A stretch of 64,000 nt of DNA from positions 186,001 through 250,000 of the forward strand of contig JAEWKA010000001.1 of the NCBI GenBank assembly GCA_023386265.1, written 5' to 3'. Positions 1-7,302 of this stretch are shown here, piece after piece; position 1 is the first letter of the stretch, and each line of letters opens with the position of its first letter. The translations under genes and the position numbers were made by a program. The notes below the pieces were generated by a model. The model made no database searches and had not been told where the DNA came from. It saw only the letters and a list, made by a program, of their open reading frames with translations. This DNA comes from Bacillota bacterium (GTDB taxonomy: Bacteria > Bacillota > Clostridia > Oscillospirales > Oscillospiraceae).

Positions 1-462
1 GAGCTGCAGACTTAGGACACAGCCCAAAACGGAAGCGAGAACTATCTTCCCTCTTGACATCCCATTTTTCATGATGGGCTTATAGAGACAGAAATATCCG
101 AAGAAACAGGCGTAAAAAGCCATATTCCATATGTTGCACCCAAGTGCAAGAATTCCCCCGTCGGCGAAGAGCAGACACTGAATCAGAAGTATCGCGATCA
201 TTGACAAGAACGCGGCATACGGACCGAGAATTGCCGCTAAAAGAATGCCTCCGCAGATATGACCGCTTGAGCCCGTTCCGGGAATAGAAAAATTGATCAT
301 CTGAGCCGCAAATACGAATGCGCCCATTACGCCCATGACAGGAACCTTTTTTGGACTAAAATCTTCCTTGACTTTTTTGATCGAGTAGATTGCCGAAGCA
401 GCGCTTGCTACATACATTGCTCCGCCGACTGCGGGCGAGAGCAGAGCATCAGCCATATGCAT
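1..462 (-). CDS. cbiM: CbiM/NikM-type cobalt/nickel ECF transporter membrane subunit (partial, 3' end outside window)
   Basis: This is the membrane substrate-binding subunit of a group I ECF metal transporter, which takes up Co2+ or Ni2+ together with CbiN/CbiQ/CbiO-type partners that would lie beyond the left edge. I translated 154 codons: the N terminus begins Met-His-Met-Ala-Asp, the Met-His being the family's metal-ligating start, and is followed by several hydrophobic segments and a glycine-rich SSGHICGG stretch typical of the family. The ATG at 462 follows a run of six G (466-473 region), a good Shine-Dalgarno. The reading frame is open to base 1, so the gene is cut by the window, not broken. 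Whether the metal is cobalt or nickel cannot be told. The short leader (about 60 nt) is too small for a cobalamin riboswitch. Confidence 0.88.
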   Translation of the reverse strand, partial: MHMADALLSPAVGGAMYVASAASAIYSIKKVKEDFSPKKVPVMGVMGAFVFAAQMINFSIPGTGSSGHICGGILLAAILGPYAAFLSMIAILLIQCLLFADGGILALGCNIWNMAFYACFFGYFCLYKPIMKNGMSRGKIVLASVLGCVLSLQL

Positions 463-527
463 TTAATTTCCCCCCAAATATGCTGTGTTTCAGAGCTGAA
501 CTTTGACATTTTTCAGCCGCAATTAAA

Positions 528-555
528 AATATAGCATATTTTACGACTTGCACAA
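528..555 (-). promoter_or_regulatory. Candidate promoter of the cbiM-like gene, next to a G9 tract
   Basis: On the minus strand TTGTGC (555-550) and TATATT (533-528) are separated by 16 bases, about 65 bases before the start codon. A run of nine consecutive G on the plus strand (560-568) sits immediately upstream of the -35 element. A short hairpin (GCTGAA/TTCAGC) lies in the leader. The match to consensus is moderate. Confidence 0.4.
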
Positions 556-850
556 GCCAGGGGGGGGGTTAAGCCTTGCGGATATCGGCATTATGATATC
601 AAAAAAAGCGAAAAAGGTAAAGGATTAATTTATATTGTAGCGAAGACGATATTGTTGCTTTGAGAATGCAGTTCGCTAATTCCAAAAAATGTTTTTTTAT
701 AATTGTACCAATACTGTTTCTTAATTGAACAACCATCTTGTGAATAGTGTATCATTATGTGACAAAATAGCTTCAAAATGAAGAGCTTGTGCAAGATTAC
801 CCTGAATCTGGATTTATTTTGTGCTTTTGCACAATTGACACTTAATGGCT

Positions 851-953
851 GCCGTGATAACCTCTCTATAGGTCGAGAAGCATTCTTGGCCACGGCTGGT
901 CACAAAACTGTCCGGCGGTCTGCGAAACCGTTTTGACTGCATTTTGGGTGATC
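851..953 (+). promoter_or_regulatory. Candidate structured 5' leader RNA of the small gene at 1027
   Basis: Two adjacent folded domains can be drawn. Domain 1 is a three-way junction: GCCGTG (851-856) pairs with CACGGC (891-896) and encloses hairpins ACCT/AGGT (860-863, 870-873) and AAG/CTT near 878-887. Domain 2: GGTCAC (898-903) pairs with GTGATC (948-953, one G-U), enclosing AAAA/TTTT and CGGT/ACCG (904-907, 916-919, 927-934). A TTGACA at 835-840 may be the -35 element of its promoter; the -10 is unclear. I do not recognise a known riboswitch class. The pairing was done by eye, so the fold is a hypothesis. Confidence 0.35.
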
Positions 954-1026
954 CTGACGGCACTTTTATTGCAGTATACATACGGCAGAGGGACATATTT
1001 TTTAAATTAAAATGGAGGTCATTATT

Positions 1027-1245
1027 ATGGCATACAGCATGGATACAATCGTAGGCGATATCCTCAACAACCCCGAAGCATGTGCAGTTATGGATGAAAT
1101 CATCCCCGGCACCACCAAGAACCCCATGATGAAGATGGCAAAGGGCTTCACACTTGGCAAGATCGCTAAGACCCCCGCTGCTAAGATCCCCGAAGCAAAG
1201 ATCGTTGAGTTCATCGATGCTTGCAACGCAAAGGGCATTGGCTAA
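1027..1245 (+). CDS. Small conserved-looking protein of unknown function (72 aa)
   Basis: A 72-residue soluble, mostly helical, lysine-rich protein that I cannot assign. The order (MDTIVGDILNNPEACAVMDE near the N terminus, then a KMAKGF..GKIAKTP segment) recalls the helix arrangement of DUF1858-like and related small clostridial domains, but this is only a resemblance. There is one Cys near residue 20 and one near the C terminus. The start is the ATG at 1027, preceded by GGAGG at 1015-1019; an upstream in-frame ATG at 1012 overlaps that site and is unlikely. Codons are strongly biased to C-ending, highly-expressed-type choices, unlike neighbouring genes. A long leader with possible RNA structure precedes it and a strong terminator follows, so it is a single-gene transcript. 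I infer abundant expression, but no function. Confidence 0.8.
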   Translation: MAYSMDTIVGDILNNPEACAVMDEIIPGTTKNPMMKMAKGFTLGKIAKTPAAKIPEAKIVEFIDACNAKGIG

Positions 1246-1336
1246 GCAATAATTACGTACTGAGTTTTCCTGTTGATGAGTCTCACCGTCAGGAGAAATA
1301 GTCAACATCAAGGAGAGCTTGATTTCGTTTTTTTGG

Positions 1337-1368
1337 CAGCACGTCGGTATTCCGACGTGCTGTTTTTT
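1337..1368 (+). terminator. Rho-independent terminator
   Basis: A perfect 11-bp stem, CAGCACGTCGG (1337-1347) and CCGACGTGCTG (1352-1362), with a TATT loop and a run of T. It ends the transcript of the small gene at 1027-1245. Confidence 0.9.
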
Positions 1369-1485
1369 GTATTTGTTTTGAATAAATAAGGGCGCCTCTA
1401 TGCAAAAATAGATTTATGTCATAATAACGAGTTGGACTTGATATGCATTGATATAAATTGTTTTTCTTATAAGGGAGGAATCGTT

Positions 1486-2019
1486 TTGAAGCTGAAAAAT
1501 GCGCAAATTGTAGGTTTTATTATTACCGTTGTTATCGGGACCGTGCTCCACTTCACTTATGAATGGTCGGGCGAAAACGCGTTTGTCGGAGCATTCAGCG
1601 CTGTCAATGAAAGCGTTTGGGAGCACTTAAAGCTGCTTTCCGTGCCGATGCTCCTATTTGGCGTGGCCGAATACTTTGTTTATGGCAGCAAGAAGGACAA
1701 CTTTGTTCCTGTACGCCTTCTCTCGATTCTGCTCGGAATGGCACTTACAGTCACGGTTTTCTATACCTATTCGGGGATAATAGGCGAGCATATCCCAATT
1801 GTTGATATAATACTTTTCGTTGTTGCGGCATTCGTTTCCTACCGCTACAGCTATAAAATGCTGCAAACTGACAGATATAGCTCTAAGTTATCGCGGGGGC
1901 TAGCTGTCTTCGGTGTAATTATTTTAGTCGCTTGTATCATTATTTTTACCTTTGTGCCTCCGCACATAGGCTTGTTTCAAGACTCGAATTCCGGAGCTTT
2001 CGGCGTGGTAGCACCCTAG
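1486..2019 (+). CDS. DUF6512-type integral membrane protein
   Basis: A 177-residue membrane protein with about five hydrophobic segments (roughly residues 6-24, 50-68, 78-100, 103-120 and 145-165). The early part carries TYEWSG and a conserved-looking AVNESVWEHLKL stretch, which I associate with the DUF6512 family; its biochemical role is unknown. The start is taken as TTG at 1486, because GGGAGG (1473-1478) sits 7 bases upstream; the longer reading from ATG at 1432 has no ribosome binding site and would add a non-hydrophobic leader. It stands alone: the terminator at 1337-1368 precedes it and the GntR promoter at 2138 follows. Confidence 0.75.
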   Translation: MKLKNAQIVGFIITVVIGTVLHFTYEWSGENAFVGAFSAVNESVWEHLKLLSVPMLLFGVAEYFVYGSKKDNFVPVRLLSILLGMALTVTVFYTYSGIIGEHIPIVDIILFVVAAFVSYRYSYKMLQTDRYSSKLSRGLAVFGVIILVACIIIFTFVPPHIGLFQDSNSGAFGVVAP

Positions 2020-2137
2020 AAAGGTAGACATAAATAGCATAGTTAGAAAATTGATTAGTAATATGAACAAATAATAGCCATTAAGGTTAACATAAAAAAA
2101 TACTGGAAAGTTTTATAATAATTTTGCTGATAAACTA

Positions 2138-2195
2138 TTGACAAACAATCAAGTCAAGTGTATCATTGCCGTAGTGTATTAGTAAACCAACACAC
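2138..2195 (+). promoter_or_regulatory. Promoter and palindromic operator of the first GntR/ABC module
   Basis: TTGACA (2138-2143), a 17-base spacer and TATCAT (2161-2166) make a strong promoter. Just downstream is an imperfect palindrome, GTGTATTAG (2174-2182) and CCAACACAC (2187-2195), 7 of 9 positions paired around TAAA. It covers the transcription start region, the usual place for a YtrA-type autorepressor to bind. That the GntR protein at 2227 binds it is inference. Confidence 0.65.
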
Positions 2196-2226
2196 ATCAA
2201 AAGCAAAGTTGAAAGGTAGTGATGAT

Positions 2227-2619
2227 TTGGCTTGGGAATTTTCTAACGAAAAGCCCATATATGTTCAGGTCTCCGATCAGATCGTTTCGGGAATATTGAC
2301 CGGATCGTTCAAAATGGGCGAAAAGCTGCCCAGCGTGCGTGAGTTCGCGGTGATTGCAGCCGTAAATCCCAACACAGTGCAGAAGGCTCTTTCGGAGCTT
2401 GAGAGCGTGGGACTTATCGAAACTCAGCGCAATACGGGCAAATATGTTACACAAGAGGGGAGCATTATTGAAATGGCGAGAAAAAAACGCGGTGAACTTT
2501 TAGCCGTGGAATTCCTGAGAAGCATGGCGGCGCTGGGCTACACGAATGAACAGACGATTAGCCTACTTGAAGAAGCTAAGAACGGGGAGGTAATGATAGA
2601 TGAGCGAAGCGACGCTTGA
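2227..2619 (+). CDS. GntR-family (YtrA subfamily) transcriptional repressor
   Basis: A short GntR regulator of 130 residues. The N-terminal winged helix contains PIYVQVSDQIVSGI, GEKLPSVREFA and NPNTVQKALSELESVGLI, the GntR signature; only a short helical tail follows instead of a ligand-binding domain, which is typical of YtrA regulators linked to ABC exporters. The start is TTG at 2227 (protein begins (M)AWEFSNEKP), which matches the usual family length; a reading from 2158 would put the coding region over the operator. The ATPase gene overlaps its 3' end by 20 bases, so the two are translationally coupled. It probably represses its own operon through the palindrome at 2174-2195. Confidence 0.92.
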   Translation: MAWEFSNEKPIYVQVSDQIVSGILTGSFKMGEKLPSVREFAVIAAVNPNTVQKALSELESVGLIETQRNTGKYVTQEGSIIEMARKKRGELLAVEFLRSMAALGYTNEQTISLLEEAKNGEVMIDERSDA

Positions 2620-3301
2620 GTGCAGTGGGCTTTCAAAATACTTTGGTACGAATCCTGCTCTGCACAATCTCAGCATCAGCCTGCCAAAAGGAAAGATTAT
2701 CGGACTGCTGGGACCAAACGGCAGCGGCAAGACGACTTTGATTAAGCTCGCTTGTGGTCTTCTTACGCCGACCGAAGGTAATATCCGCGTCTGCGGGTTT
2801 GAACCCGGTATCGAGAGCAAGACTTTGGTATCGTATCTGCCCGAACGTACCTATCTGCCGGACTGGATGACTGTTATGGAATGTATCCGGTTTTTCCAGG
2901 ACTTCTATGCAGATTTTGATTATGACAGGGCAATCTCAATGCTGCAGAGCCTTCAGGTTCCTGCAAACGCGAGGATGAAAACTCTTTCAAAGGGCACTAG
3001 GGAAAAGGTTCAGCTGGTTCTGGTTATGTCCCGCCGTGCAAGACTCTATCTGCTCGACGAGCCTATCGGCGGCGTCGATCCCGCGGCACGCGACTATATC
3101 CTCGGAACAATTTTAAAGAACTATAGCGAGGACTCAACAGTCCTTATTTCCACCCACCTAATTGCCGATGTTGAAAAGATACTGGACGAATTCATCTTCA
3201 TTCAGAACGGACAGCTGGTTTCCTATGCCTCAACGGACTCTCTCCGCGAGGATCTGGGTAAATCTATCGACCAGTACTTCAGGGAGGTGTTCAGATGCTA
3301 G
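2600..3301 (+). CDS. ABC transporter ATP-binding protein (YtrB-like)
   Basis: A 233-residue ATPase of an exporter-type ABC system. Visible motifs are Walker A GPNGSGKT at 38-45, a signature region reading LSKGTREKVQL (a degenerate LSGGQ, common in YtrB-like and ABC-2 export ATPases), Walker B LYLLDEP followed by a D-loop GGVDP, and a switch histidine in STH. It overlaps the repressor gene upstream and the membrane subunit gene downstream (7 bases, 3295-3301), so the three form a tight operon. The substrate is unknown; by analogy with ytr-type operons it may be a cell-wall-active peptide or part of an envelope stress response. Confidence 0.93.
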   Translation: MSEATLECSGLSKYFGTNPALHNLSISLPKGKIIGLLGPNGSGKTTLIKLACGLLTPTEGNIRVCGFEPGIESKTLVSYLPERTYLPDWMTVMECIRFFQDFYADFDYDRAISMLQSLQVPANARMKTLSKGTREKVQLVLVMSRRARLYLLDEPIGGVDPAARDYILGTILKNYSEDSTVLISTHLIADVEKILDEFIFIQNGQLVSYASTDSLREDLGKSIDQYFREVFRC

Positions 3302-4176
3302 GCAAACTTATAAAACATGACTTCAACTCGCTGTCAAGGGTGCTGCTCCCGACACAGTTCGCAGTTTTGGGCGCGACAGTACTCGCGACAATCGGATTCG
3401 CGATTAACTTCAGAATTGACTATTCAAACGACAACGGTCTGGTAGGACTTCTGAGGCTGATTACGGGCTTCATGAGCGGAATATTGGTGCTCGCGATAAT
3501 TGCGGCCTCAATACTTGTGGCCTTCATAATCTTCCAGCGCTTTTATAAAAACCTTATGTGCAGCGAGGGCTATCTGACCTTCACGCTTCCCGTGACAACG
3601 TCCGAGATTCTTTGGTCGAAGCTCATCACCGCGATGCTCTGGACCATAATCAGCAGTGTCGTCATATTTATCAGCCTAAATATATTTATTCTCTTCGGAA
3701 CCGGTCAAGATGCGTTCGTGAACACGGAAGCGTACCGCGAAATGGGAAAATTCTTCCATGAAGCTTTCAGTACCATCGGTGGAAGGCTTATCTGGCCCAT
3801 CCTCGAGCTTATCCTGTTTGTTATAGTAAGCACAGTTAGCAGCATCCTGCATGTATATCTCGCGCTCATTATTGGCGGTATAGTGTCCCAGAAGCACAAG
3901 ATTCTTGCAAGCATCGGCTTCTATTTTGTAATCAACATAGCTGTCAGTATTCTTTCGACAATCCTGAGCTATTGCCTGGGTGCCGACATGATTGTAACAG
4001 CCGAAAGCTTCAACGGTATCCCCTGGAATACTCAAGATGCTCTTTCAGTGTATAATGTAATCTTTGGTGCAATGCAGCCCTATTACTGGACATATTTGGT
4101 ATTCTCGGTCGCGGTTTGCGCAGCATTCTTCATCCTCAGCCGCTACTTCCTCAAAAACAAGCTCAACCTCGAATAA
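3295..4176 (+). CDS. ABC transporter membrane subunit partnering the YtrB-like ATPase
   Basis: A 293-residue integral membrane protein with about six transmembrane segments: one near residues 20-40, two more by residue 125, and three between about 160 and 285. The N terminus (MLGKLIKHDFNSLSRVLLP) is the short cytoplasmic coupling helix usual in ABC-2-like permeases. The loop between the second and third segments, with SEGYLTFTLPVT, is a conserved-looking feature of this family. The gene starts inside the ATPase stop codon region (ATGCTAG). No ATP site is present; the pair probably makes a homodimeric or 2+2 exporter. The operon ends here, as a new promoter starts at 4185. Confidence 0.85.
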   Translation: MLGKLIKHDFNSLSRVLLPTQFAVLGATVLATIGFAINFRIDYSNDNGLVGLLRLITGFMSGILVLAIIAASILVAFIIFQRFYKNLMCSEGYLTFTLPVTTSEILWSKLITAMLWTIISSVVIFISLNIFILFGTGQDAFVNTEAYREMGKFFHEAFSTIGGRLIWPILELILFVIVSTVSSILHVYLALIIGGIVSQKHKILASIGFYFVINIAVSILSTILSYCLGADMIVTAESFNGIPWNTQDALSVYNVIFGAMQPYYWTYLVFSVAVCAAFFILSRYFLKNKLNLE

Positions 4177-4184
4177 CGCTAAGC

Positions 4185-4241
4185 TTGAAAGACAGAGGAT
4201 TATATTGTATAATCAGGCTCGGTAATATGCTGAGCCTGATT
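4185..4241 (+). promoter_or_regulatory. Promoter with an inverted repeat at the transcription start (CPBP protease gene)
   Basis: TTGAAA (4185-4190), a 17-base spacer and TATAAT (4208-4213). An inverted repeat, AATCAGGCTC (4211-4220) and GAGCCTGATT (4232-4241), begins inside the -10 element and spans the likely start point. It could be an operator or an mRNA 5'-end hairpin. With no T-run after it, it is a poor terminator for the upstream operon. Confidence 0.7.
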
Positions 4242-4262
4242 TCATAAATTGAGGGGATTAAT

Positions 4263-5297
4263 ATGATAGATATTAGAAACAACACCATGATGTATGAAGC
4301 GAAAAAAGCGAAGCATAAGCCTCACATCGTTTTGCAGATTCTAATTTTTATAGTCGTCATCTTTGCAACACAGGCAGCTACGGGACTGATAATAGGCGTA
4401 CCGCTGGGGCTGTCAATGACCAGTGAGCTTCTCAATAAGATGTCCCCAGCCGATATGACCCTGAGCCTTGAAGGCATTATGTCCTCTGTCACCGAATACA
4501 TGAAAAACCTGCCGCAGTGGTTCAGCGTTGTGAGCCTTTTCGCTACGGCGCTCGTAACATTTCTCGTATTTGTTTATTGCCGCGGTATTGAGGGCCGATC
4601 CTTTGCTTCAATGGGTGTTCGCAAAAAAGGAATGGCGAAGAACTATGGCTCTGGCTACCTCATCGGAATCGTCATGATAACGGCAACCGTCTCGCTCGCG
4701 GTTCTGCTGGGCGGGGCAAAGTTCACGGGATTAAATTCGGGCGTGTCCGTTTTATATATTGCGCTCTTTCTTCTCGGCTATCTTGTTCAGGGCATGAGTG
4801 AGGAGGTTTGTTTCCGCGGTTATTTCATGGTTTCCTGTGCGAACAAGGTTCCTATCGCATGGGCTGTGATTATAAGTTCGTTTGCCTTTGCCATTATGCA
4901 CCTTGCAAATCCCGGCATTACGCTCCTTGCTGTTTTTAATCTCGTGCTCTTTGGAGTTTTTGCCGCAGTCTATATCCTGCGGACGGATGACCTCTGGGGC
5001 GCTTGCGCAATACATTCGGCGTGGAATTTCTTTCAGGGAAATGTTTTCGGCATTTCTGTCAGCGGCACCGCTCAGAGCGCCTCAGTTTTCGGAACATCGT
5101 TTGTTTCAGGCAGGGGACTCATCTCAGGAGATCTTTTCGGTATCGAAGGTGGCATCTGCACAACGATTGTTATGCTTGCTGGAATAGCACTCGTTTTGTT
5201 CCTGCCTCATAAGGTGCGCCCGGAGCTTCCTTCTGAGGGACCTTCAAACGACCCGGCTCCGAGTCGTGCGCCACTGCCGGTCTACGTCGAAAAGTAG
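4263..5297 (+). CDS. CPBP (CAAX/Abi) family intramembrane metalloprotease
   Basis: A 344-residue multi-pass membrane protein of the type II CAAX endopeptidase/bacteriocin-processing (CPBP, Abi) family. The three catalytic motifs are intact: EEVCFR (E180, E181, R185), FAFAIMH (H213) and HSAWN (H251, N255), all in the membrane. About eight hydrophobic segments are visible. The C terminus after residue 320 is proline-rich and probably cytoplasmic. Bacterial members process peptides or give immunity to bacteriocins; which applies here is unknown. It has its own promoter (4185-4213) and a strong terminator (5322-5356), and sits between two GntR/ABC modules, which hints at a shared role in peptide handling or envelope stress. 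Confidence 0.9.
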   Translation: MIDIRNNTMMYEAKKAKHKPHIVLQILIFIVVIFATQAATGLIIGVPLGLSMTSELLNKMSPADMTLSLEGIMSSVTEYMKNLPQWFSVVSLFATALVTFLVFVYCRGIEGRSFASMGVRKKGMAKNYGSGYLIGIVMITATVSLAVLLGGAKFTGLNSGVSVLYIALFLLGYLVQGMSEEVCFRGYFMVSCANKVPIAWAVIISSFAFAIMHLANPGITLLAVFNLVLFGVFAAVYILRTDDLWGACAIHSAWNFFQGNVFGISVSGTAQSASVFGTSFVSGRGLISGDLFGIEGGICTTIVMLAGIALVLFLPHKVRPELPSEGPSNDPAPSRAPLPVYVEK

Positions 5298-5321
5298 TTT
5301 TGTAAAATAACTCTATATAAT

Positions 5322-5356
5322 AAAAAATCCTCCGGAAAATTTCGGAGGATTTTTTA
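5322..5356 (+). terminator. Rho-independent terminator
   Basis: AATCCTCCG (5326-5334) and CGGAGGATT (5343-5351), an 8-base loop, flanked by A-runs and followed by T-runs, so it could work in both directions. It ends the CPBP protease gene. Confidence 0.9.
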
Positions 5357-5408
5357 TTGACATAAAGGAATGGTGTGGTTATACTGTGCATATGAAGTAT
5401 ATACAGTA
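5357..5408 (+). promoter_or_regulatory. Promoter and operator of the second GntR/ABC module
   Basis: TTGACA (5357-5362), a 17-base spacer and TATACT (5380-5385), close to consensus. A palindrome with arms TACTGT (5382-5387) and ACAGTA (5403-5408), plus further paired positions inside, overlaps the -10 element. This is a good candidate binding site for the GntR protein encoded just downstream; binding is inferred from position only. Confidence 0.72.
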
Positions 5409-5426
5409 GATGGCGGAGGTGAGGCA

Positions 5427-5801
5427 GTGGATGTCATAATCAGCAACGCGAGCAGTCAGCCGATATACGAGCAGATTTTTACGCAGATAAAGAACAACAT
5501 CATATCCGGCAGGCTGAAGGAGGGAGATGCGCTCCCATCTATCCGCGCGCTGGCAAAGGATTTAAGAATTAGCGTCATCACCACCAAGCGAGCATATGAA
5601 GAGCTTGAAAAAGCCGGTTATATATACACCGTCGCCGCGAAGGGCTGCTTCGTAGCCGAAAAAAACGTAGAGGTCATCCGCGAGGAGCGGCTCAAGGAGA
5701 TCGAGGAACACTTAAAAATTGTTTCAGGACTCGCCGCCGACTGCAATCTCAGCGAAGAAGAAATCTATGAAATTTATAATCTTATCAAAAAAGAGGGCTA
5801 A
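5427..5801 (+). CDS. GntR-family (YtrA subfamily) transcriptional repressor
   Basis: A 124-residue regulator starting at GTG 5427, seven bases after GGAGG (5415-5419). The winged helix carries PIYEQIFTQIKNNIISG, GDALPSIRALAKDLRIS and TTKRAYEELEKAGYI, followed by GCFVA and a short helical tail (LKEIEEHLKI..). This is the same compact plan as the regulator at 2227 but the two differ clearly in sequence, so they are paralogues, not a recent duplication. The ATPase gene begins 3 bases after its stop. It likely represses its operon through the palindrome at 5382-5408 and responds to a cell-envelope cue; the signal is unknown. Confidence 0.92.
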   Translation: MDVIISNASSQPIYEQIFTQIKNNIISGRLKEGDALPSIRALAKDLRISVITTKRAYEELEKAGYIYTVAAKGCFVAEKNVEVIREERLKEIEEHLKIVSGLAADCNLSEEEIYEIYNLIKKEG

Positions 5802-5804
5802 TAA

Positions 5805-6650
5805 ATGAATGCAATTGAAACAAAAGGCCTTTGCAAGACCTACGACGATTTTAAACTGGACAACATCGACCTTGTTCTGCCGTCGGGCTGCATCATGGGA
5901 CTTGTGGGCGAAAACGGGGCGGGTAAAAGCACCACAATGGAGCTTATTATGAACACGGTGAAAAGTGACGCGGGACTGGTCACCGTTTTGGGGACAGACA
6001 ATAAGAGCAGTGATTTTCGAAAGCTCAAGGAGGAAATCGGGGTCGTTCTCGACGAAGCGTATTTTCCTCTAGTGCTGAACGCGAAGGACGTTAACATCGT
6101 AATGAAAAACACATACAGCAACTGGGATGAAAAATGTTTCTATGATTATTTGGAAAAATTCTCGCTTCCCACCAAAAAGCAGTTTAAGGACTTTTCGCGT
6201 GGGATGAAAATGAAGCTCGCAATTGCAGTCGCGCTTTCGCATAACCCCAAGCTACTCATTCTTGACGAAGCTACGAGCGGGCTCGACCCCATGGTGCGAG
6301 ACGAGATACTTGACATTTTCAATGACTTCACACGCGACGAAACACATTCCGTTCTGTTGTCCTCACACATAGTCAGCGATCTTGAAAAAATCTGCGATTA
6401 TATAGCGTTCATCCATAAAGGCAAGCTGGTCTTCTGCGAGGAAAAGGACAGACTGCTTGATAAATACGGCGTAGTTCGTTTGTCAAAAGCTGATTTTGAT
6501 GTAATACCGAGAAGCGCGGTCAAAGGAAAAAAGGTCACGGATTACGGTGTTGAGGCGCTTGTCATGAGGGACGCCGTTTCTGGAGCTATCGCGATAGAGC
6601 GCGCGAGCATTGAGGATATAATCCTGTATATCGCAAAGGAGGACAAATAG
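5805..6650 (+). CDS. ABC transporter ATP-binding protein (ABC-2 exporter type)
   Basis: A 281-residue ATPase. Walker A GENGAGKS is at 35-42; the signature region reads FSRGMKMKLAIAVAL (ABC-2 exporters commonly have RGM in place of SGG); Walker B is LLILDEA followed by TSGLDP, and the switch region reads LLSSHI. About 60 residues after the nucleotide-binding domain form the C-terminal domain usual in bacitracin/lantibiotic-type exporter ATPases. It lies 3 bases after the GntR gene and 1 base before the permease gene, so the three are one operon. The substrate is not deducible from sequence. Confidence 0.93.
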   Translation: MNAIETKGLCKTYDDFKLDNIDLVLPSGCIMGLVGENGAGKSTTMELIMNTVKSDAGLVTVLGTDNKSSDFRKLKEEIGVVLDEAYFPLVLNAKDVNIVMKNTYSNWDEKCFYDYLEKFSLPTKKQFKDFSRGMKMKLAIAVALSHNPKLLILDEATSGLDPMVRDEILDIFNDFTRDETHSVLLSSHIVSDLEKICDYIAFIHKGKLVFCEEKDRLLDKYGVVRLSKADFDVIPRSAVKGKKVTDYGVEALVMRDAVSGAIAIERASIEDIILYIAKEDK

Positions 6651-6651
6651 A

Positions 6652-7263
6652 ATGAAGGGACTTCTTTATAAGGACCTAATCATGCTCACAAAGCAGACAA
6701 AGCTTTATCTGCTGTTTATTGTTATAATGTCCTGTATTCCTAATTTATCTATGCTGAGCTTTGCAGTTATCTACTCAACGATGATGCCGATGACAGCGCT
6801 TGCGTTTGACGAACGTTCAAAGTGGAATAAGCTCGCCGCGATGATGCCGTATTCGGCAACTGAAATGGTTGTAAGCAAATATTTAATTGGCTACATTATG
6901 GTTCTCTCGTCCGTTATAATCTCCATCGTAGCGCGGGCGTTAGGAGGAATTTTCGGCGGAGCCGAGCTGACAGTAGAGTTCTTTCCGCAGCTTCTGCTAA
7001 TAGCTTGCATCGGCCTCGCGCTTGGAGCATTCAGCCTTCCGCTCCTGATTGGTCTGGGCGTTGAGAAAGGCCGGCTGTTTCTAATATTTATACTTGTAAT
7101 GTTCAGCATTGTTTGTTTATCCGGAATGGAAAAAGTTTTAAGCGTTTTTCCGAGTAACGCCCAGCTTGGCATGCTCCTGGCAGGAGCGGTACTTGCAACT
7201 CTTGTGTTAAACTTAGGATCGATTGCGCTTGCCGCGCAGCTATACAAACGTAAAGTAGAGTAG
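6652..7263 (+). CDS. ABC-2 type transporter permease subunit
   Basis: A 203-residue membrane protein with six hydrophobic segments (about 16-36, 38-55, 80-100, 115-138, 142-160 and 175-196). It starts MKGLLYKDLIMLTKQ, the cytoplasmic amphipathic start typical of the ABC2_membrane_5-like permeases, and has a conserved-looking FDERSKWNKLAAMMPYS loop. It is the partner of the ATPase that ends one base upstream. The family is linked to export of, or resistance to, antimicrobial peptides; that is inference here. A strong terminator lies directly after the gene. Confidence 0.87.
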   Translation: MKGLLYKDLIMLTKQTKLYLLFIVIMSCIPNLSMLSFAVIYSTMMPMTALAFDERSKWNKLAAMMPYSATEMVVSKYLIGYIMVLSSVIISIVARALGGIFGGAELTVEFFPQLLLIACIGLALGAFSLPLLIGLGVEKGRLFLIFILVMFSIVCLSGMEKVLSVFPSNAQLGMLLAGAVLATLVLNLGSIALAAQLYKRKVE

Positions 7264-7264
7264 T

Positions 7265-7301
7265 AAAAGGACGTTTCCGGTTTCGGAAACGTCCTTTTTT
7301 T
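7265..7301 (+). terminator. Bidirectional Rho-independent terminator
   Basis: A perfect 15-bp stem, AAAAGGACGTTTCCG (7265-7279) and its complement (7284-7298), with a GTTT loop and T-runs on both strands. It separates the convergent permease and aminotransferase genes. Confidence 0.93.
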
Positions 7302-7302
7302 C

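Noticed and set aside
463..620. Cobalamin or NiCo riboswitch upstream of the cbiM-like gene
   Set aside because: The leader after the likely promoter is about 60 nt and lacks the conserved B12-box or NiCo motifs.
814..1311. Minus-strand open frame of 165 codons over the small gene
   Set aside because: It is the complement of the codon-biased gene at 1027-1245 and of its leader; no ribosome site and no recognisable family.
1270..1312. Hammerhead-ribozyme-like core (TTGATGAG..GAAA) after the small gene
   Set aside because: The essential C before TGATGA is a T, and stem II cannot be closed properly; better explained as a short hairpin region before the terminator.
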